From Candidatus Binatus soli (lineage in GTDB: Bacteria; Desulfobacterota; Binatia; Binatales; Binataceae): a stretch of DNA of 20,374 bases. The position numbers were made by a program, and so were the translations under genes. Under the pieces are notes generated by a model that searched no databases, was not told the DNA's origin, and saw only the letters and a list, made by a program, of their open reading frames with translations. The stretch covers positions 1-20,374 of the forward strand of contig DLMJ01000009.1 of assembly GCA_002479255.1 (NCBI GenBank), read 5' to 3'. This document shows positions 7,723 through 15,730 of this stretch, piece after piece; within the stretch, counting starts at the first letter, position 1, and each line of letters opens with the position of its first letter.

Positions 7723-7885
7723 CACTTCAGTCTCTTGGTCTTCGCGCATCGCGGAGAATCGCTCGAAAAGCGCGCGTGTGCGCGCGATTTGCGCTCACGC
7801 GCGGACCCAGAGAACGCCTAAAGCGCCGCAAATCGGCAGAATCGGCCAAAAGCTATCCGGGCGCGATCTTGCTAGGTCCATCCGT
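7723..7885 (+). repeat. tRNA-trailing repeat, copy A (after tRNA-Ala)
   Basis: The sequence directly after tRNA-Ala aligns without gaps to 10258-10420. Over 7691-7885, including the tRNA 3' arm, about 77% of positions match by hand count, and the block 7854-7885 has one mismatch in 32. The stem gcgcgtg (7772-7778) with cacgcgc (7796-7802) is kept in all three copies; in copy B one A-U pair becomes G-U. No plausible ORF occupies it, and no recombinase follows this copy. Confidence 0.8.
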
Positions 7886-7928
7886 GGGACCGCCGCGATC
7901 TCCGGCCGGGGGAAGGCGGCCATTAGCG

Positions 7929-8318
7929 TCAGATATCTTTGAAGTCGAGTTCACGCTCTGGAATGTCATGTGTCCTGCCATGGGCGACGGCGTCCGTCCA
8001 GGTGGAGCGATCGTTCAGGGCGGCATCGAAACGCGCGTCGCTGTAAATGATCGTGAGCCGTTCGTCCTTCCAGAAGTGCGCGTACCAGCCGGGCCGGATG
8101 TGCTGCTGGAACAGGGTGATATCTTCCTCCGCGCAAACCACGCGATAGAGGTGCCATCTCCCTGTGACCAGTTCAGCTCCCCTGGATGGCGCCCACTTGA
8201 ATGGCGGAGAGATAACTGCGCGCTCAACCGGGAGATGGTTGATGAGCCGGATGTGCCCGTCGGCATCGACGGCGCCGGTGAATTTCAGTTTTTGGATTTC
8301 GCCGCGAGTGGTGGACAT
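7929..8318 (-). CDS. Conserved-looking hypothetical protein
   Basis: This 129-residue soluble protein has no signal peptide or membrane segment. The ATG at 8318 has GGAG 8 nt upstream. The composition is ordinary and the sequence has distinctive aromatic blocks (GRWHLYRVVCAEEDI, IRPGWYAHFWKDERLTIIYSD) typical of a folded domain. I do not recognise a named family and assign no function. It lies 25 bp downstream of the DUF1329 gene on the same strand, so the two are probably cotranscribed. It sits between copies A and B of the tRNA-trailing repeat. Confidence 0.7.
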   Translation of the reverse strand: MSTTRGEIQKLKFTGAVDADGHIRLINHLPVERAVISPPFKWAPSRGAELVTGRWHLYRVVCAEEDITLFQQHIRPGWYAHFWKDERLTIIYSDARFDAALNDRSTWTDAVAHGRTHDIPERELDFKDI

Positions 8319-8343
8319 GATGATGACTCCGTATTCAGGGTTC

Positions 8344-9672
8344 CTAGTGCGCCGCGTTGGACATCGTCACCGGATTGAAAAAATTGTCCGACGCGACGCC
8401 CATATTGATGTACCAGCCCTCATGTTCTTCGGTCTCGAATCCCGGCGAGAGCAGCACGGTTGAGAATCCGTTCGTGACGTCTTCATCGACCAGGGCGGTT
8501 TGGAACATCCGCTTGAACGGCCAGATGGCGACCCGCGCGTCGGGCACCGGCCGGTCGCGGTACGCATTGAAGGTCGCCAAAGTCTTCCACAGCTTGCCTT
8601 CGCGATCGTACTGATCCGACGCGGTGATGAACCATCCTTCGGAGTCGATATAGAAGATTCGCTTTGGAATGGAAACGCCGCTGCCGAGAAGAGAGGTCTG
8701 CTTCGCGTCCGCTTCGATCACGTAAACCCGGCGCATCTCCCAGTTTTCGGGACAGATGGTCCGGCCGCCGTCGCCTTCGCATAACTTGGCCGGAGAGTTG
8801 GCGGCATTCGCAACCGCGAGCATCGACTTCTCGCCGAGGAGCTTGTAGTTGAAGTCCTCGATTTTCGCGGCGAAGCCGAAGAACGAATCTGGATCGAGGT
8901 TGCTCGCGTAAGACGCCGCGCCGCTTCCACCGCCAAAGCCCGCGTCGTACATGCCGAGGACGTCCGAGAGTTCGTTGGCCGATATCCGACGCACACGCCG
9001 CGAGCTCGGAGTAGACATCCAGCTGTTGTCCTCGATCTTCGGATCCATGTTGCGATAGCGGATGAGGCCGAATCCGCGCAGCTCTGACGGCTCGAGGACG
9101 GGATACGCGCCGAACCGGTAGCGGATTCCGGCAGCGAGCGCGTCGGAATTGGTCGGTATGGGATTGACCTCGGTGCGGCCGGTGTTGTTGTAGAATCCCA
9201 CGTTGCCGATCGTGAAATGCTCGACCGGATCGGCGGGCGCCGAGCCGGGCCGGTAGCTCGCGAGCTCGACGTTCTTGGCTATCGCATCGTCGGTGTAGAG
9301 CGGGCGATAGCTGAAATTCCACATCACTTTCTGCGCGGCTTGAGGATCGTTCGAATCGACGAGCGGAAACGGAAGCCCCGCCGCGTAGCCCTTGAGCGTT
9401 CCGTCGGGCGCGAGATTCACCTGCGGCGAATACTTCTCGGTCGCCGACTTGTACGGCGGTGGCCATTCGAGGCGCCCGGTCGGCACGATTTTCATCGTCA
9501 TGCCCTGTTTCACCAAGACCAGGTTCCCCGGACTCACGAGGTCGGCGACCTTGTCGGCCTGATCCTTCGTGATCGTATCTCCGGGATTCACACCGGCGCT
9601 TGGCGAGCTCGCGATCGACAGAGCTGCCAGCGCACTCAGCGCGGTCGCTATAAGCTTCATTTTCACTCTCAT
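8344..9672 (-). CDS. DUF1329 family exported protein
   Basis: The 442-residue protein begins with a signal peptide (MKLIATALSALAALSIASSPSA, cleavage expected before GVNPGD). It continues as a DUF1329 protein, a beta-rich family of outer-membrane or periplasmic proteins whose function is not established; members are frequent near hydrocarbon or steroid degradation genes in proteobacteria. Landmarks are MWNFSYRPLYTDDA, NPIPTNSDALAAGIRYRFGAYP, RRVRRISANELSDVLGMYDAG and FYIDSEGWFITASDQYDREGKLWK. There is no lipobox cysteine. The start MRVKMKL is chosen because AGAGG lies 9 nt upstream; the frame upstream to 9870 has neither a signal peptide nor homology I can see. Confidence 0.88.
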   Translation of the reverse strand: MRVKMKLIATALSALAALSIASSPSAGVNPGDTITKDQADKVADLVSPGNLVLVKQGMTMKIVPTGRLEWPPPYKSATEKYSPQVNLAPDGTLKGYAAGLPFPLVDSNDPQAAQKVMWNFSYRPLYTDDAIAKNVELASYRPGSAPADPVEHFTIGNVGFYNNTGRTEVNPIPTNSDALAAGIRYRFGAYPVLEPSELRGFGLIRYRNMDPKIEDNSWMSTPSSRRVRRISANELSDVLGMYDAGFGGGSGAASYASNLDPDSFFGFAAKIEDFNYKLLGEKSMLAVANAANSPAKLCEGDGGRTICPENWEMRRVYVIEADAKQTSLLGSGVSIPKRIFYIDSEGWFITASDQYDREGKLWKTLATFNAYRDRPVPDARVAIWPFKRMFQTALVDEDVTNGFSTVLLSPGFETEEHEGWYINMGVASDNFFNPVTMSNAAH

Positions 9673-10225
9673 CTTCGCGCGCCTCTCAAGCTCCTCGGGC
9701 GCCTCGGCTTGCCGAGGTTCGTCGACGAGGTCCCGCTGCTTCGACAGACAGACCGTGTCGTCTAGGTATCGCCAAGGATGAGGTGCACAAAGGCAACAAA
9801 GCATGCTCCCCCTCGGAACCCGCGGTGCCGGCTCAACGTGTGAACTAGCACGCGCCTCCATTCCTGCCAATCGAGGGTTGCACCTTTCCTAACGCATCTA
9901 GCGGAGGGTGAACTTCTGCAGCACGATCGTCAGCAGACGCAATCGAAAATCAAGACCGGATGGAATTTCCGTTTTTGGACGCCGCCAATTTCGATGCCAA
10001 CAGCTCCGGTCAGAGCAGTAGCGCAAAAGGGTGCGGCCTTCTGGGACCGGGAACGAAGAAATCATTTGGCGGGGCGGCGATGAGCACTCATGACGGTGCA
10101 AAACGAGTAGGTTCGGCAGTGCAAGGCGAATTCTAGGCGATAAGATTCTCTGCAGCACTGCTGCTTTAATCTCGTCTCGAATATCTCGCCAAATCCGTGG
10201 ACAATTGTCCGAGCAAAAACGATTG
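9673..10225. other. 553-bp intergenic region, no gene seen
   Basis: Upstream of the DUF1329 gene there is a small hairpin in its likely leader (cctcgg 9702-9707 with ccgagg 9712-9717, loop cttg). Beyond that I see no coding region. A minus-strand open frame at 9898-10467 runs through the tRNA fragment and repeat copy B and has no recognisable domain, so it is not counted as a gene. The DUF1329 promoter should lie here but no clear -35/-10 pair was found by eye. Confidence 0.5.
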
Positions 10226-10257
10226 AGGGGCCCCGGGTTCAAATCCAGCTTGGACCA
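10226..10257 (+). pseudogene. tRNA 3'-end fragment
   Basis: The sequence aggggccccgggttcaaatc, continuing to the acceptor-like end ttggacca, has the T-loop GGTTCAAATCC and a discriminator-like A at the position equivalent to the end of tRNA-Ala. It aligns without gaps to 7691-7722. No D arm, anticodon arm or 5' acceptor strand able to pair with cttggacc is found upstream. It is therefore a 3' remnant, not a working tRNA, and it carries repeat copy B directly after it. Confidence 0.7.
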
Positions 10258-10441
10258 CATTTCAGTCTCCAGATTTTTGGAGATGTCAGAGAATTGATCG
10301 AAATCGGCGCGTGTGCGCGCGATTCGCGATCGCGCGCGGACCCGGAGAGCGCCCGAGACGGCGGGAATAGCCAGAATCGGGCAGAACCTATCCGGGCGCG
10401 ATTTTGCTAGGTCCATCCGTAAGGCCATGGGATCGCGGGAA
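10258..10441 (+). repeat. tRNA-trailing repeat, copy B (after tRNA fragment)
   Basis: This copy resembles copy A throughout and copy C especially in aaatcggcgcgtg, GGACCCGGAGA and the outer segment GGCCA.GGGATCGCGGGAA (10422-10441). The stem is gcgcgtg (10307-10313) with cgcgcgc (10331-10337), including one G-U pair. GAGAAT begins 31 nt after the discriminator-like base, as in copy A. The recombinase of cassette 2 ends 65 bp past the outer end, mirroring copy C and cassette 1. Confidence 0.78.
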
Positions 10442-10506
10442 TTTGCCGAGCCGACGCGGCCGAGCACGCTATCTTGTCCACCCTGGAAATCAGGCCGGGC
10501 GGGGAA

Positions 10507-12181
<1,675 letters not shown>

Positions 12182-12189
<8 letters not shown>

Positions 12190-12655
12190 TGGCCACCTCC
12201 TTGGCTCGATGCTTCAGGCCGAAGAACAACGGTCCCGACCAGCGGGTGCCGGTAATCGCGCGCGCTACTTCCGAAAGCGATTTGTAACGCCGACCGCGGT
12301 AGGTGACGTCATTATCGAGTACGACGACCCGGTGCCTGACGCCTCGCCACTCCCGGATCAGCACGGTCCCTGCACTGGCCCGCCGTTTCGCAATGCCCTC
12401 CTGACCAATCTCTTCGCGGCCATCGCAAACACGGTCAAGGATCCGTTGCGTGGATGGCTTGAGACCACCGAAAGCCTCTTCCTGGAGGCGGTAGGCGATC
12501 GCCCCAATCAGAAGGGCCCGGCCGATATGGCCTGACGGCTCATTGCCATACAACCTCTTCCAGCGCTCGCGAAGGTCCTTGATACTGGCCTTCGATAGAC
12601 CCGCGACCTCCGCGCTGAGCGCACCACGATCCAGAACGGGCGCCCGCCGCTTCAT
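12182..12655 (-). CDS. DUF2924 family protein, cassette 2
   Basis: This 157-residue paralogue of the protein at 816-1298 shares MKRRA, DLRERWK, AIAYRLQEEAFGGLKPSTQR, IREWRG, GRRYKSLSEVARAITGT and RWSGPLFFGL. The middle (about residues 72-95) is the most diverged part. Its ATG overlaps the stop of a 17-codon leader ORF (ATGA) and it has no Shine-Dalgarno of its own. It overlaps the recombinase start by 8 nt. Unlike its neighbour it has no disruption, so it could still be expressed. The family is known to sit beside recombinases; its role is not established. Confidence 0.87.
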
Positions 12656-12705
12656 GATCGTTTCTCTCGATGTTTCGCGACCTTCAGCTTGGCATCCAAA
12701 CTCAT
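12652..12705 (-). CDS. 17-codon leader ORF coupled to DUF2924, cassette 2
   Basis: The ORF encodes MSLDAKLKVAKHREKRS, preceded by AAGGAGG with 7-nt spacing and ending in a TGA that overlaps the DUF2924 ATG. Ten of 17 residues match the leader in cassette 1, including the core LDxKLKVAKxR; one leucine codon differs synonymously (TTG/CTG). Length, ribosome-binding site and overlap are all kept although the downstream genes have diverged, which argues for a functional translated leader. Confidence 0.7.
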   Translation of the reverse strand: MSLDAKLKVAKHREKRS

Positions 12706-13022
12706 ATGTGGTCCTCCTTGAGGCGCGCTATCTGCCGCCTCTACCACACACACACATTGCTCGATTCGCGGCACGGAGCCAGTCGTGTGGGGCAGGAAAT
12801 TTCGGCCAATATACGCTCTTACCAGGTCTTGTCTTCTCTGCTGCGATTCCCATTCGCCTTCCAATCGCCCTGATCGTTGCAGACCTTCGATCCGTGCTAA
12901 TAGCCAGCCTCTACCCTTCTGCGCCAGTGACGTTGGGAAAATTGGGGGAAACCACTCGCTTCACGCGCCGACCAGAGCAAACATCCCACGGAGCCCTTAC
13001 GGCTCAAGGAGATTTAGTGCGA
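12706..13022. promoter_or_regulatory. Conserved divergent intergenic region, cassette 2
   Basis: This is the counterpart of 450-765 in inverted orientation, about 88% identical by hand count. It contains the 62-bp perfect block (12831-12892) and a TG-repeat stretch before the leader ribosome-binding site. Indels relative to cassette 1 change the reading frame, so the open frames crossing it (12543-13355 on plus, 12652-12864 on minus) are read as non-coding extensions. It should contain the divergent promoters of the zinc-ribbon and leader-DUF2924-recombinase units. Confidence 0.65.
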
Positions 13023-13355
13023 ATGGAACATCCGAAATTGGCGAACGGAAGCGGGCATAAACTACCGATCGGAAGTTCCCCATCCCCGGCCAAGCCGGAT
13101 CAGAAGGATGCGGCGCGGTCGGCCGGTAAGAACGCGGTCCGGAAAAAGGCTGCCCCGAGAAAGGCCCAGCCTGCACGGCCGATCAGGAAGGAGATGGGCA
13201 GTAAGTCGAAATCGGGCAAACTGGTTTGCCGCTATTGCGGGAGCAATGACCTGGCTCCGAGTTTCATCAAGCGGCGGGATCGCCGATGCCGCAAGTGCTT
13301 TAGCAAACGCTACGGATCCGCGGCGCGGGCGAGCAAAGTGAAGGTCAAGAAGTAG
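13023..13355 (+). CDS. Small zinc-ribbon protein, cassette 2
   Basis: This 110-residue paralogue of the protein at 165-449 has a zinc ribbon C69-x2-C72 / C89-x2-C92 and the same basic tail. It carries a 16-residue insertion in the low-complexity Lys/Ala-rich linker (about residues 24-50), while the ribbon half is almost unchanged. AAGGAG precedes the start; an in-frame GTG at 13017 is possible, but the ATG at 13023 is the one shared by both copies. It is followed by a terminator-like hairpin. The function is unknown; a DNA- or RNA-binding accessory of the recombinase cassette is a reasonable guess. Confidence 0.8.
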   Translation: MEHPKLANGSGHKLPIGSSPSPAKPDQKDAARSAGKNAVRKKAAPRKAQPARPIRKEMGSKSKSGKLVCRYCGSNDLAPSFIKRRDRRCRKCFSKRYGSAARASKVKVKK

Positions 13356-13375
13356 CTTGGCCACCAGCTGGGAAG

Positions 13376-13407
13376 AAGGACCGGGCTCGAAAGGGCTCGG
13401 GCCTTTT
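13376..13407 (+). terminator. Rho-independent-type terminator after zinc-ribbon gene 2
   Basis: aagg and ccgggc pair with gctcgg and cctt around a loop with GAAA, followed by a short T run (cctttt). It lies 20 nt after the stop codon. The matching hairpin in cassette 1 marks the outer limit of similarity between the two cassettes. Confidence 0.6.
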
Positions 13408-14016
13408 CCGCTTAGAGCTTCGTCCGAGGGGCGAGCGAACGCCCCGCCGGAATCGCGAATGCTCTATCAATAAGGCGGTCGCAGCCTCACGAAACTGAGG
13501 AACGACGGTGAGTCAAAAAAGGCACCAGATTGCTAAGGTGGTCAGGGGCTTCTGATGGCATCGGCTCGCATCCGATCGGATAGGAAAATGCGAGGGTTTC
13601 CCAAATCGGGGAGCCCTCGCATCGTATCGGATTTGCTCGCCTCAGACACAAAAAGACACTTTTTTTGCGGGAACCGCCTGCGCTTGGCGAAGTTGTCGGT
13701 TGCACGGATAACTCAATGTCGATGAATCTCCGCCACGGGCCGCCGCTCTCGCGCTAGTGGGCCGGCATTTTGATGGACCATTCACGCAACGCGGGCCCAA
13801 CCCGCCTGCCAAGACAACCCTCCACTATGGGCAGGCTTTTCGCAGAGCCGTTTTTGAACGGCGATTCTGGCCACGCTTTTGCGCTACGACAGACCGGAAT
13901 CGGTTGTGAAAAAGTCGTGGTGATTCTGGCCGGTTGGCTTCGGCTGTGGCTACTAAAAATTCCGAATGCGCCGAAAAGTCTGGAGTTTTTGGATTCACTG
14001 ACGCAATATCGCCGGC
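13408..14016. other. 609-bp intergenic region with palindromes, no gene seen
   Basis: Between the cassette 2 terminator and the transposase start I see no credible gene; the open frames at 13487-13705 (-) and 13770-14024 (+) have no recognisable features. The region holds a perfect 12-bp palindrome (atccgatcggat, 13570-13581) and a long hairpin listed separately. The left end of the insertion sequence should be in 13700-14016, but I could not identify terminal inverted repeats by eye. Confidence 0.5.
13588..13622. repeat. 15-bp-stem hairpin
   Basis: The arms 13588-13602 (atgcgagggtttccc) and 13608-13622 (ggggagccctcgcat) pair over 15 positions with two G-U pairs and a 5-nt loop (aaatc). No T run follows on either strand, so it is not a standard terminator. 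It may be a repetitive extragenic palindrome or an insertion-sequence-related structure. Confidence 0.75.
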
Positions 14017-15039
14017 ATGCTTAAGCTCGTGCGATCGATCGTTTCTCGGCTTGTCTGCCGATTCCGTAGTCGGGCGGTTGTGGAGCTAGAGAACCTCGCC
14101 CTGCGTCATCAGCTGCACGTTCTTCGCCGGCAGCGGCCGGGTCGACCCCGGCTGTTCGCGATCGACCGCTTGCTCTGGGTCTTGCTCTACCGATTGTGGC
14201 CGCGCTGTCTGGAAATGATGGTGTTGGTCAAGCCGGCCACGGTGATCCAATGGCACCGTCAGGGATTTCGCCTGTTTTGGCGATGGCGGTCGAGATCCGG
14301 ACGGCCGTCAGCGGATCGAGAGATTCGCAATCTGATTCGGCAGATGAGCAGCGCCAACCCGCTCTGGGGTGCGCCCCGGATCCACGGTGAACTGCTCAAG
14401 CTCGGCATCGAGGTCAGCCAAGCGACAGTCGCCAAGTACATGGTGCGAAGACGGGGAACACCTTCTCAGAACTGGCGGACTTTCCTGCGCAATCACGCCG
14501 AAGGCATCGCTGCGATCGATATGTTCGTTCTGGCGTCCGCATCGTTTCGGCTGCTCTACGTGATGGTCATTCTGGCCCACGATCGCAGGAATATCGTACG
14601 CACTGCCGTCACCGAGCATCCGACCGCAGCCTGGCTCTCGCGCCAGGTAACCGAAGCATTTCCATGGAACACGGCGCCCCGGTATCTGCTGCGCGACCGT
14701 GACGCATCGTATGGCTCGGACTTCCGCAGCCGGGTCGAAGCGATGGGCATCGCGGAAGTCATCACGGCGCCACGCTTCCCGTGGCAGAACGCTTATGTCG
14801 AGCGCGTAATCGGTTCGATTCGCCGCGAGTGTTTAGATCACATCGTGATCTTCAACGAGCGTCATTTACGCCGAGTCCTGTCCTCGTACGTCGACTACTA
14901 CCAACGCACCCTCACGCATCTATCGCTCGAGAAGGATTGCCCGGACCCGCGCCCGATCATGCCACGCAGGATCGGAAAGGTGATCGCCATCTCTCAGGTC
15001 GGCGGCTTGCATCATCGCTACGAACGCCTCGCCGCCTGA
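14017..15039 (+). CDS. DDE transposase (integrase core domain)
   Basis: A 340-residue transposase of the retroviral-integrase-like DDE group. An N-terminal helical region (LRHQLHVLRRQRPGRPRL) is followed by a helix-turn-helix-like part (PLWGAPRIHGELLKLGIEVSQATVAKYM, about 115-142). The catalytic core follows, with likely acidic residues D168 (AIDMF), D227 (LLRDRD) and E262 (NAYVERVIGSIRRECLDH); D227 and E262 are 34 residues apart. It is intact, in one frame. The family assignment within IS3-like or related groups is uncertain because the terminal repeats were not found. A truncated copy of its 5' end lies at bases 24-74. Confidence 0.88.
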   Translation: MLKLVRSIVSRLVCRFRSRAVVELENLALRHQLHVLRRQRPGRPRLFAIDRLLWVLLYRLWPRCLEMMVLVKPATVIQWHRQGFRLFWRWRSRSGRPSADREIRNLIRQMSSANPLWGAPRIHGELLKLGIEVSQATVAKYMVRRRGTPSQNWRTFLRNHAEGIAAIDMFVLASASFRLLYVMVILAHDRRNIVRTAVTEHPTAAWLSRQVTEAFPWNTAPRYLLRDRDASYGSDFRSRVEAMGIAEVITAPRFPWQNAYVERVIGSIRRECLDHIVIFNERHLRRVLSSYVDYYQRTLTHLSLEKDCPDPRPIMPRRIGKVIAISQVGGLHHRYERLAA

Positions 15040-15586
15040 TTCGTCCCGGGTTCGTGCTCACCAATCGTTGCGCGTCGGCCGGTACGCCGTCGTGTCACGA
15101 TCTATGTATCGGAGGTCTTTCGATCTCGATCAGGTGAGCCGCTTGTGGTTCAGATCGCAGCCCCTCTCTTCTAAGCACATCGATTCGATGGCGATTCTCG
15201 CATACGACTCAGAAGCGGAAGCGCAAAATGGGTTGCGTTTCAACCCAACATTTATATATCAAGCTTTACCCAAGCAGCCATGACAAGATTAGGTACGATG
15301 CTGAATTCAGAAGATGACGAACCTTTTTCTTCGTGCTCTGAGCAGAGGTGGAAGACCAGGTTTCGTTGGGCGCTGAAACACCTGCGGGACGAAGACCGCA
15401 TCAAATATTCAGGGACATGGAGAGCGGACGCGAATCCCCTTCGAATTGCTCCGCTGGAACTCCTGACTGGGGAAGTGGAGGTGCGAGAAGACGGAGAAAC
15501 GAGAGTAAGATATCTCTGAAGCGACGGTTCCCATAAATATAGAGTTGTATTGAGCGGACAGTCAATTTTAACAAAGCGAGGATGAC
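15040..15586. other. Intergenic region after transposase, doubtful small ORF only
   Basis: This 547-bp stretch should include the right end of the insertion sequence. One plus-strand frame at 15280-15519 could encode 79 charged residues, with internal start ATG 15298 preceded by a weak AGGT. I cannot recognise a family and list it separately with low confidence. No RNA gene or clear repeat was seen. Confidence 0.4.
15280..15519 (+). CDS. Possible small hypothetical protein
   Basis: Up to 79 residues (73 from ATG 15298), rich in charged residues (SEQRWKTRFRWALKHLRDEDR, GEVEVREDGETRVRYL), with no signal peptide, membrane helix or cysteine motif. Shine-Dalgarno support is weak at both starts. 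The composition looks more protein-like than the shadow frames nearby, but nothing else supports it. Confidence 0.3.
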   Translation: MTRLGTMLNSEDDEPFSSCSEQRWKTRFRWALKHLRDEDRIKYSGTWRADANPLRIAPLELLTGEVEVREDGETRVRYL

Positions 15587-15700
15587 ATGGCGACAAACAT
15601 TTCCCTTAGGGGAGCTTTGATCACAACAGCGACCGCGTTCGGCTTGATGGTAGTTAGCGGAATCGTCGGATTCTTGAGCCACGCCTATCTTGAGATCTGA
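15587..15700 (+). CDS. Small single-pass membrane peptide, 37 aa
   Basis: ATG 15587 follows GAGGA (15578-15582) and opens a 37-residue frame. A polar start with one arginine (MATNISLRGA) is followed by an uninterrupted hydrophobic stretch of about 20 residues (LITTATAFGLMVVSGIVGFL) and a short tail SHAYLEI. This matches a one-helix inner-membrane microprotein with its N terminus probably in the cytoplasm. It converges with the cyclase gene, 30 bp away. No family is recognised; small toxin, regulator or membrane-complex subunit are all open. Confidence 0.5.
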   Translation: MATNISLRGALITTATAFGLMVVSGIVGFLSHAYLEI

Positions 15701-15730
15701 TTTGAAAATGATGCTCCCCTGATTTCTCAG

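Noticed and set aside
7644..8378. 244-codon plus-strand frame
   Set aside because: It begins inside tRNA-Ala, crosses repeat copy A and is antisense to the hypothetical gene at 7929-8318.
9898..10467. 189-codon minus-strand frame
   Set aside because: It runs antisense through the tRNA fragment and repeat copy B and has no domain or ribosome-binding site that I can recognise.
12543..13022. Long plus-strand frame upstream of zinc-ribbon protein 2
   Set aside because: It is the antisense of DUF2924 and of the intergenic region; the paralogue in cassette 1 has no equivalent and starts at the same ATG.
13487..14024. Two small frames before the transposase (13487-13705 minus, 13770-14024 plus)
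   Set aside because: Both show random-looking composition; the first covers the palindromes, the second overlaps the transposase start.
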